Assembly: GCF_001039355.2 (NCBI RefSeq)
Contig: NW_019773592.1
Location: 98,141 to 162,140, forward strand
Direction: 5' to 3'
Length of the DNA: 64,000 nt
DNA from: Lingula anatina
Lineage: Eukaryota > Brachiopoda > Lingulata > Lingulida > Lingulidae
In this document: positions 11,901-23,900 of the stretch, in pieces
Layout: each line of letters begins with the position of its first letter
Position numbering within the stretch: position 1 is the first letter of the stretch
Made by a program: the position numbers and the translations under genes
The notes under the pieces: model-generated
Told to the model about the DNA's origin: nothing
The model's database searches: none
Seen by the model: only the letters and a program-made list of their open reading frames with translations

Positions 11901-14900
11901 AATACCACAAAATCCCAAATACATTTGAAACACGAGTTCCACCAGTTGGAGCATTACACACCAGAAGGATAAGCTCCTAGTGCAGGTAGCCATGATAAAA
12001 AGTGTACAGTTGCACACAAAGGCTGATAATTTAATACATACATGTAAGCCCATATGTGAAACAAGGCAGCAAAGCTGTCAAATGTACAGACAAAAAACAG
12101 GAAAAAAAGATGCAAAATAGGTCAATTTGTCAATTTTGATGCAATAATAAATAATGCTTATAATAGCACAGTCTGTCAACAGTGATTTTTAATCATGCAC
12201 AACAGGTAACATGGTCAATAACAGGAGCAGATCCAGAGATATTTTCTGACAGTATTCCAAAGTATCTATGTTGATCCATCCTCCATTTTGATGGTCTTCC
12301 AACAGAAAAAAAAAAATAGATACCAGTCAATATAAACTTAATAACCTGACTGTCTTCCGGAAGACCCAGAAGATGGTCTCAATCCACCCCTTCAATAAGA
12401 TTACAGTTTCAGGACCATGAGAGACCAAAGTCACATGATGAAAGTCTCAATATTTGAAAAATGATGACAGTGCATAAAATAATATAACATAATGTTTAAA
12501 GACATAAAAAACAATACAACTGCTTATGTGGAAATACAGAAAATGAGCAGAGCCTCAGGTGTATGGAAGTTATAAGTCACAAATGCCAGTGTTTGAGAAA
12601 AAAATTAACAAGGCAGCAATTGTTGATTATTATTGATTATTGTCCTCTTTGGCCCACTTCTGACAGTTCCTGAAANNNNNNNNNNNNNNNNNNNNNNNNN
12701 NNNNNNNNNNNNNNNNNNNNNNNNNNNNNNNNNNNNNNNNNNNNNNNNNNNNNNNNNNNNNNNNNNNNNNNNNNNNNNNNNNNNNNNNNNNNNNNNNNNN
12801 NNNNNNNNNNNNNNNNNNNNNNNNNNNNNNNNNNNNNNNNNNNNNNNNNNNNNNNNNNNNNNNNNNNNNNNNNNNNNNNNNNNNNNNNNNNNNNNNNNNN
12901 NNNNNNNNNNNNNNNNNNNNNNNNNNNNNNNNNNNNNNCATGCTGATTTTCGAACTTGACCTGCGTATTATGAATATTCATCAGTTCTGTAAGTTTCAAG
13001 TCAAAAGGTAAAATGGTTTTCCACTTATCGTGTTATCGGTGCTGCATATATGCTGAAAAAAGTGAAAAACAGCATAAATTCCCTAAAAGTGACCTGATCA
13101 TGCTGATTTTCGAACTTGACCTGCGTATTATGAATATTCATCAGTTCTGCAAGTTTCAAGTCAAAAGGTAAAATGGTTTTCCACTTATCGTGTTATCGGT
13201 AAAAGTGCACGGCGACGGCAGACGCAGATGATGGCTATATGTACAGACACATCTGTGTCTGTACATAAAAATCAGACTTATTTTTTCGGGCCTATTGTTT
13301 TACAAATGAATAGATCTATATCAAAACTGAAGAAAATAAAAATCTAAGCCCAGGAAAAAGCTTTAATTCTGTTGCTTTAGTGTTCAAGAAAGGCCCACAC
13401 TGTAGACCTATTATACTCCCCCCTCCCCACTTAAAAAGTTAAATTCAACTTTTAAGCTTTATCATGAGTGGTGGCAATATCATGAGTGGTGGCAAAAGCT
13501 CAAATTTTTGTAGTAAGTTTGAAGACAAAAGGTCAAACAATTGCCTAATCTGAGTAGTTTATTAGTATTTCCCACATGTCATGCTAAAGTGGACATACAT
13601 ATACAAAAGGCCAGCCTTCAAACATCTTCCATACGTCAGTCCTGAACAACTCTACAAAGTTGTTAGTAACTTCGTGAGGCCTTCACTTTTTCCTGCTGGT
13701 GTAAACTACTATGAAAATTTAGATTTCTATTAACCGTCATGTGCTGTTCAGTTGCCTTCATGTGACATTCTATAGATATATAGACATTGAACTTGAATCA
13801 GCTGTTGACTGGCTGTTGACCTATATGTACGGTAGTTCACTGCATGGTGTCAATTTAGGACAGTCTGATAGCAGCCTAACAAACTTATGCCTTGTCTGAC
13901 CTAACCAGTTCATATCATAGTATCAGTACACAGTGGACTTAACCTCAAAATAGTCCCTTAATACTTGGTGGAAGGATTTATGCTAATTAGACCACACCAC
14001 AACTAGATTAATACAGCAGATCCACCCCACAAGAAGTCTAGGAACATACAAAAAGTCATCAAGAGAAAATCCAGCACGTAGATCCCAATATTCTTACCTG
14101 GCAGTGGTATATGTTTGTCCTCCATAGAAGTAAGTGCCTTCATTTTTTTGTCTACATTTCTTCTCGTATGCTTTAGGCTGTGGACCAGTATAACTGCAAA
14201 AGATTATCAAGATTTTGTCACGAGACTAGCAAAGTGAAAGTGGAAGTGGTAGCAAAATATTGATTTTAGTGGAAAAAAACAATAAAATAGATGTAAAATG
14301 AAATTAATAAGTAAATTACAATAAATAAGGCAGCAAAGGTACTCTGAATGTGCTTGTTTTAACAAATGTGTTTGTTATAACAAGTTAAAATGTAGTGGTG
14401 ATAATGCTGTTCAACATAATATAAATTTGCTTTAAATTTGACAATAAAAAAAAATTTTGTGCATAATTTTTTTCCCTGCTTTATGTCTGTACATTTGACA
14501 TCTTTGCTGCCTTGTTTGTATAGAGGTGGACAAAATATGCTGAAAAAAAACAACAGCAGAGCTTTTGGAAAAATTTTTAGAAATATTATATCTTATAAAT
14601 ATCCATCAGTTCTGTGAGTTTGAAGACAAAAGATCAAACAATTGTATAACTTGTCATCATAGAACTGGAGGTGCATCGTGACGACAGATGCCTGATGACT
14701 ATATGTACAGACATATCTGTATATAGGATTAAATTTTCTTTGTTTCATTCTCTCTCTCTCTCACTCACTTTCTCTTGGATCAGAAGTGTATCTGACATGC
14801 ACATGCTAAAAGTGATTCCTATGTCACTGTTGCAGGTATTCAAAATGGACACTTCCATATTACAGTACAAAGAAATAATAGACCCAAGCTTCGCCTATCA

Positions 14901-17900
14901 ACTGACAAATGGCATTCATCGTCTTAAGAAAAAGGCCGTTTTCTGCGATGTAACCATAGACGTTGCAGGGCAAAAATTTCCATGCCACAAAGTTGTTCTA
15001 GCTTCCATTTCAAATTATTTTGAAGCAATGTTTACAAACCCTATGGCAGAGAGTAAATCTGCCGAAATAGAAATGAAAGATATGGAGCCCCTGGTGTTTG
15101 AAACCATATTAGACTTCATCTATTCAGGAAAGTGCAAGGTTTCCATTGAAAATGCACAAGCTGTTATGAATGCAGCAAACATGCTTCAAATTTTGGCTTT
15201 AATCAAAATATGTGCCAAGTACATAGCAGAAAATTTAACAGTTCAAAATTGTTTTCATATTTGGCAGTTTGCTGATGCCATTGATTGCAGAGAGCTCATG
15301 CAGAGAAGCATGCACTTTTCCTTAGAAAATTTTTTGCAAGTTGCATCTCCTTTGGTGGCATCCCTGTCAAAAGTAAATCTTATTCAATTTATATCAAGTG
15401 ATAGTTTGAATATTCAATCTGAAGACAGCGTGGCTCAAATTGCTCTTCAGTGGATAGCGGCAGAGCCAGAGAGAAAGACTGATGCTGTTGAGGTCCTCTC
15501 TCATGTTCGGTTCTCTTTGCTAAGTTCCCGATATTTGATGACACTTATGGACAATGAAATCATGAGAAATAATGGAGACATCATGAAGCTTCTCCGCCAA
15601 GCCCAGCTTTTCCAGTCAGACCCTACCATGTACTTTGAGTTACCATATCCCCAAGCATCACCAAGGCATTCCTTGAAAAGACGAGAGTATGTCCTACTTC
15701 TCAGCACAACAAATGATGGCGCCTCTTTTTCTAGACAGACTTCCCAGCTGGGCAATCTAAATTGGACATCTGGACAAACTAAACACCAGGGCTTTAGAGA
15801 CGCAGCTATTTGCAGCAGTGCTGTGAACTCTGAGGTTTTCGTGTCTGGGGGAAAGGATAACCCAGAGAGATTGATCATGTACAAGGCTGAGCTTGGGCTC
15901 CAATGTGAAAAAGAGCTTGCAACAATGCTGACTGGAAGGCAAAACCATACTATGGTAATAATAGGTGGCTGTTTACATATTATAGGGGGTTTAGAAAGAC
16001 AGGTATATTCTAGGTCTTCCCAGCAAAATAACGGCATAGTTTCCAAGATTGAAGTCTACAACATCCAGCAGAACAAGTGGAGACCAGCAGGTAATCTGCT
16101 CACTGGGGTTTGGCAGCATGCCTCTGTCTCTTTTCAAGATAAAGTCTACACCTTTGGAGGGACAACTGACATATCTGGCTCTCTGAATGATGCCACTAAC
16201 AAGGTTCAGATATACTCCTCGCAAACAGGAGAATGTGTGCTGGGCCCAGAAATACCTGCAGCCATTTCCAAGTGCACTGCTACAGTGATGGAAGAGTCCA
16301 TCTTTATCATTGGCTTGGAGGTAGAGATCAAGCCCCTGCCTAATTCTGAAGAACATGAAGAGGAACAGGATGATGATGAGGAAGTCTATGATGAAAACCG
16401 AGTATTCTATCAGTTCAAGCCCCTAGATGGGGTGTGGATCAAACTCAACCCACCTACTAACGTAACTAACTCAGCTTTGTGTACATTCCATGGAAAAATC
16501 TGGAATATTGTGGTTGGTTCTGAGACCAAAGTGTATTCCTACAATCTCCTGAGTGATGTATGGGAGAGCAATTCTGAAGACCCAGAAGATGCTGATGAAT
16601 CAAAAAATTTACCAAATTCAGTTAAATGCATGCAGATAACATATTAGACAACTATGCATCCATGCTTTGGCAATTAAAAAAAAAAACTGCTGTAGGCTTC
16701 AATAGACATGGATTAAAGATAATTGTTTTTTGTTTAAAAGACAGGCTTTAGCTATTTTATTGTTCTCATGTCATTCTTTTATTTTGGATTGGTTATTAAT
16801 TTGCGAAAATTTAAAGAAATCAAATCAATTTATTTTACTTGATCCAGTAAAATTTTTATCTTTAACAAACAACAGGCAACGCAAAACTTTTCGTGGTTCA
16901 ATACCAAGCAGTAGTGAAGTGGGGCCAGTAATATTTATCAAATCTATGTATTATTAGACCCACAAGAACCAACGTCACCACTTAAACAATTTTTCAACGA
17001 TCAGTTTGTATCCAAGTATTTTTCTTAACTTGACTACAATAGTTGTTCTGATGTATTTTTGGTAAATGAAAATGTGTGTAGCATCAATACAAATGGGTTA
17101 TTTATGTCTGCAAAAAATATCTGGTAAATTTTCGGATCTTTCTTGTGGTGTTTCAAAATATAGACTTATGCTTTGTTACCATGGCGATCAACTTAAAATT
17201 TGGTAAATTTCATTAAGTTTCAGCCATTCTCGCCTTTCTTCATTGTCAGCTCTGGAGCTGGATCTATAATGCTTTTAAGTTAGAAACTTCCTCAAAGTTA
17301 TGTGGCCAGACGATACCACAGGCAGAGCAACTTTTTGAGTCTCTTATGACCCAGTGGAGAGTAACCCAAGGCTTGTAAGACCTACTGTAAACTATTATGC
17401 CATATTGATACTTTTTTGCCATGTATAATAGTTGCAAGAATTTTGGAAGGTTTTGAACAGTTCCATTTCCAAGAGAGAAATCTTAAAAAAGGGACAGATC
17501 ACTTGGAGATCACATTATAAAACCACTGCGCCAGTTATTTCCTTTACTAGGCAGTAGGCCAAATATTGCTTTTCTAAGTTGTGGCAAGCATAGTGTCTTA
17601 GCATTGAGCCAAAATTTGGGTGGTTTACATCTCAAAGACATGCCAAATTAAATCATATGAATAATCAATACTACAATTATCATATTATATTCTATAACTT
17701 TATTATATATTACATTCTATTACAATATATCATATAAATGAACATGAGGTACAACCGTAGATGTAGTTTTTTTCAAAGAATTGTAATCAAATACTGGTAG
17801 CCTTTATTAGTATTCACTTAAATCAATGTGAAAAAAAAAAAAGAAATTGTATTGACATTTTAAGCTTTTTACTTGCTGATTAACAAATTCCATTTTACGA

Positions 17901-20900
17901 GGACAGCTATTATATTGTTAACACCTAACTATTTCATGTTATCACTATCTGCTATCATGCAGTCCCCAAAAATTTAACTTGCTACTTGGCTTAAATTAAA
18001 AGAAGACTGGTAGCCTAGGCAGATTTCATGAAAAAAATGTGATTTCATGTAAAAAAAAAAGTGATAGTTCAACTTGTTAATGTTTTAAATAATTCACCTG
18101 TGTTAAGATTGCTCAGGGCTTATGAAGGATTTATATCCTGATGTTTTGAAAAGTTAGTCCCTTTTTACATGATGTGCACTTGTGATGTGCTCTTAGCTGT
18201 ATCGCAATGTTTTGACTGGTCCCAACATAATTATATTACTTGGGGGAGGGGGACATGCTATATGGGTGGATTCTGTTTAGATGACTTTCATACGTAAAAG
18301 CCAGTCTATTAATTGTTAACCCCTGAAATTGATGGCATGCAGATAAGTGTACAACTAAATGTGAAAAGGGTCTTAAAATCTTTAATAACATGAAATATCT
18401 CTCTCCTCACCTTGCCTGGAGTTCAACTCTTTGTGAGCAGGTTTTTTTGTAGCCATATTGCACATGGTATGTACAGAATTCTCCTTGACTCCTGAAACCA
18501 GAAAAGAAACAAATGACGGTATCAAATATACTGTATTTTAAAGAAGCATGTATTTTTGTATCCATAGGTTATGTGGTATACACATGTCTCCACAGTGAAG
18601 ACAGAGGGATATTTCAGAAGTGAACAGATTTTATTGATTATTGATCGGTACTATAAACAGCTTAGTTCAATCTTTATTGTTATGGATTAGACCAGATGTA
18701 TTTGTAGAAGTTTGCTTAATAAAACTTTAAATTCTCTCAATGTTCTGGAAGTGCTTTTTTATCCAAACTACCTTTTATCAGCTTAATCTTTTTTTCCGTA
18801 TATAGTTTTTAAGAGATCTTAATTAAGAGAAATGTGTTCTCATTTTATGAGGCGTGACATTTTGATCCTTCATGAAAAGGCTATGATCATGTCTGAATAT
18901 CCTTAGAGATCACACAGACAAGACAAGATCTAGGCTCTTTGATGAAGGATCGAAACATCATGTCTCATAAATAAAAAGCATGTGAGGTGTCTGTAGTTTT
19001 GATTTACTTTTCTTACCATCATTATACAAGACACAAAGAAAAACCACCTAAAGTTTACTGTATTCACTTAAAACCAGTGGGCATGCAAATCTACTATTAA
19101 TTCTTACTTGTTAATGAAGTTTGAGCAATCCTGTCCAGACTTAGTTTTGGCTCTGCAACGCCCCATATCCTTGGACATTCCTAACATCATCACTTTCTGA
19201 TAGTTATCAACAGTGAAGCTGACATCGAAGGAATTTTGTTTCTAAAAAATAAAATCAAAATCATTGTCATTTTTGGCCACCCTGTTAAAGTAACAGTAAC
19301 AGTAAAATGTGATTTATGGAAGCATATTGGGATTTTTAACTGGGATAAAAAATCTGGAATATGCACACCATTTAACGAGTAATGGTTTCTAAAAGCCATA
19401 GGGGTTTGTAAGTACTCCAGTACTAGTAAATATGATCAACAGACACAGTGACATCAACAAAATCTCTGATTTTTAATTGGTTGACATGCAGGTCTTTTGC
19501 CAAAAAATGCTACTGTGACTAAAGATTTTTCAGTCTTTTACAGAATTTTTGAAATTTTGTTTACATTTTTCCTTTAAATTACATCCCAGTACCATCTAAA
19601 CCCAATAGTTACAAACACAGAGTGAAATCTTAACTGAGACAGAAGATAAAAAATGTGTATTCCCTGAAAATCTGGCATAATGCTTCACCTTTTCAGAGGC
19701 AGGCATTATTGAGGGGTTGAGCACGGCTATTACTTTCCCAGTCTCTGTCTTCCACAAGTGCTTGTAAACCTCTCCAAACAGGAAAAATGACACAATTTTA
19801 TCACAGTCCTCCAAGTCGCTCAGCTTCCAGATTACAAAATTTTTACCCTGAAAATAGTAAAATGGAGTCTCTATGTATCATATGTAAAGTGTAAATGAAA
19901 AATTCATTTATTATAATCAAGACAATTTCTTTAAGTAACAAATATAACAGTTTAACCTTCACTTGTTATGTATGATTCAAGCATTTTTAAATGAGGATGG
20001 ACACCACCTTCCTCACCGTCAACTAAAATTTTTACAATTTTATTTTGGTTTTTAAACAAAAAAAAAAAGTTAAAAAAAAAAGTTGAAAAATTTCTGTGTC
20101 TTCGACAAAAATATGAGTCAGGTTACTTTAAAAAACTATCCCCCTCAGACACATGCAATTTTGAGACATTATAACACATGATTGGTCACACTGAAGGCCA
20201 CACCATTTAATATGCTCCCCTATATACAAGCAGCTTTAACCTATAGGACATATGACCCATGCCTTAATGTGTTGCCCACTACCCTGAATATGTGATTTGA
20301 CACAGAGTTCTCATATGCAGTTAAATATGGTTTATATGTTTTCACTTTATATCAGAATTCTAGTAAACCACTTTCAGGGGCAGATCCAGAGATATTTTTG
20401 ACAGTCTTCAAAATTATCTTAGTTGAACAATCCTCCATTTTTGACCATCTTCCGACAGAAAAAACAAGATGGCTGTTAATGTAAACCTGAAAGCTTCCGA
20501 CCATCTTCCAGAAGACCCAGCAGACACTGACAGCCCCGTCCGCCCCTGACTTTGCAAGTACTTCGCATAGCACATGTATTGCATTATCTTCAAACAATCA
20601 AAACCCACACAAACACACACAACCAAATCAACCTTATTTCAATCCTTAATACATACATTCCCACTCAGTCTTGTCTCTGACTTGGACACCACTACTCCTG
20701 TGGTGACCCAGTCGCCCTCCATCTCCCTGGTACCAACTCTACGGTGAACCTGAGACAGTTTAATCAGCCGCCGTCCATCCATGCGCGTCTTCAGAAGACT
20801 CGAGGAAATAAGGGGGTTACTGGAAGTAAAAAAAATGGCACCACTTCGGAGAACATCACTGAGCATAACTGACATTATTCCCAAATTTATCAAGTTTTTT

Positions 20901-23900
20901 TTATATTGAGATGGATCAAAGCAGGTCCCCTAATTAAGGACATTTTCTGATACAAATCTTAAATTTATTTATACCCCATTTCCATAGATTAGATCGACCT
21001 ACTTTAGACCGACCTAACTCCCTGGGGGTTCACGCTAAATAGCTGTCAGCTGGGCGGACACGAAAGTTAATTATCCCCTTACAGCTTGTAGTAGGCGGGA
21101 CGGACATTTAAGTCAGATTATCTGAAAGTTATCTAGTGAGACTCCCCGCGGGGATAGATCAATCTAAAATCTATGGGAATAGAGCCTTAGAAAAACTTAC
21201 ATGACTCGTATTCCATTATATGAGTCGGCCTTGTCATTGTCTACTTGTCTTGGCAAAGAAGAGGTGGCTCCATCTGGTGTAGATTTTACAGCAGCTTTCC
21301 CTATGAAATAATATATAATTCACTAGGTAATCATGCTATTAATTAAAAAATGCCATGGCAAGAAATTAATGTGAGAGTGCTGGCTAATAATATTGTACAA
21401 AAATATGAAAAGATAATAAAAAAAGTTTATAAGATTATTCTACTTATAAAATTTTAAGAATTTTATTTGATTCTCAATTGGTTTGATTTAAAAAATATAC
21501 AAAAATCATGCTATTACAATGAAATTGCACCACAGAGATTTCAGAGTTTGAAACAGCTGAGACATACAAGATTTGGATTCCTTTGCCTTAGGTATTGCAC
21601 TCATGTCATATTTAGGATTGTGAGCTTGTCTCTCTCTTTGTCCTGTCTTGATTAGTTTCTTGATATCTTTGCCCTCTTTTGACAAAGAGCTTTTTTCACC
21701 TGAAACAATGCAACATACTTAAAAAACCCAAAATGACCTGTAAAATATCAAATTTGCATAAAAAATTAAAGCAAGAAATAAAAATAAAACACCCGAAAAT
21801 GTCTTTATGAAAATGAATTTAGTGTCAATCTTATTCAATTGATGTATCAAACCTTGGTTTACAAGATAAATCTAAATAAACCTAATATACATTTTGCTCC
21901 TTCATAATCTTCATAATCATCAAACTTATGCTAATAGTATATATAATATAGTGCCTCAAGATAGATATAACTGCAATATTTGACTCTCAGCTTATTTGAG
22001 CTTTTTCTTTTTTCATACAACAAAGAAAAACTCCAGTCGAGTTTCACTTCTCCACAAAATAGATGGCACTGTGGTCAAACTCACCATCCATCCCCTCCCA
22101 ATCACTGTCATCACTATCTGGAAAAAACTTTCCATCAGTCTCAGCATTATCAGGTTTCTCCTCCGTCAGCATCTCTTTTTTCAGCACATTTTTCTTAGCA
22201 GATGTATGACTTAAAGTTTGTTTGGGTGAAACTACCCTCCCCTTTTCACCAGATTCAGGAAAAAAGATGTTGTTGTCCAAGTCCTTTAACTGTCTTGGCT
22301 TAGCTGTTGAAATAATTGAGACGAAGAAATAGCACAACAAATGTTTTCAAAAGATGAAAAAACGATTAATGAAACAAACCATTGTTATCATATAAAACAT
22401 TGTCATTTACAATAATTATTAATATAACTCTTCTGTCACTCAAGAAACATTAAATAAAAATGCCAACCAAACAGCTTTTCAAGAGATGTACATGTACTTC
22501 ATCTTATATAATTAGTCATATAATACCTTACAGTAAAGTCCATGATGATCAGATTTATACATTACAATATTCAGTACTGACACAAAACTGGGGCTTTTCA
22601 CCTTTCATTTTTTCTGATATCTGCACCGATTCTGGAGTAGCCTGTGAGTGGTTTTTAAGTTGTTCTTCCATAAGTCTCATCTTTTCTTTCATTCTTGCTA
22701 GCTCGGCTAAAAGTACAATTTTTTCAAAGTTCATATTACAAAGTGGAATTTTGAATACCGTTTATAAGGTATTTGTAACAAAGACATGATTTTGAGTTGT
22801 AAAATAAATCTTGAGAGGAGAAACAAATCAGAATTTAAATGAGCAAAAAATCAATTTTTATATGGCATTGCATGACAAATTTAAAAATGATTTGATAATT
22901 GGATATGTAGTATAATATGTAGTATAATTCAATTAAAATGTGACTGTATAACTCTGAAAGGCCATACCTGCAAGATCTTCTTTGTCTGAAATGTCATTCT
23001 TTTTCTCTTTCTCCTCCTGATCATTTAGAGATTTGGACATGAACTCTTTATTTGTATCTCTCTGAGTAACTAAAAAAATCATTAAAACACTATCAACCAA
23101 AACAACCTCTCTTTACCATAAAATGATGATAGCTAAGACAGTTGTATTATTCGACAAGTATTCAATAAGAAGTGATGCATCAATTTGTTTTCAAAACAAA
23201 TCTCCCTTATTTCTAACGGTCTACATTATGATAATAATAAAAAAAATGTTGTAATTTGTGACGCAAATCACTGATCCAAGAATAGGTATACATATGAACA
23301 CAGTAGGCTGATCAATATCAACTCAGAAGGTGTTGCATAGGAAATGGATGGTGCATTTTCCTCTTTTACTCCTGGCTATTATTACACCCATGCAAATGCA
23401 TGAGCATATACACCCATGTGCACACACCTGCACTCTCCACACATATACAATATACCCATATACATATACACTCATGTGCACACACCTGCTCTCTCTACAC
23501 ACATATACAATATACACTCATATACATATACACTCATGCATGTGAAAACCAGCACTCCAGCATTGTCAGGCCTGTGAACCTTATCAAATACATATCAAAC
23601 ATCCTTTATATTCATATTAATTCATATTTATTATTTATATATATTTTTATATCTCTAACCTGGTCCTTGTTCCTCTAAGTCACTGTCATCAAGCAAAGCT
23701 TGGAGTTCTGCTTCTGTGAGATCTTGTTTGCTTTCACCGAAAATATTGTCATCATCTGTAGCATTCTGTGAAAGACCTCCCATTTCTGCCTCACTTTCCT
23801 TAGTAAATGAGTTGCCCTCAAGTTCTTTGTCCCCATCATTTGTCTTAGTTGTAAAATTGGTACTCTTGTCTCTGGTTGCATCCGTAAAATGGTCATTTTT

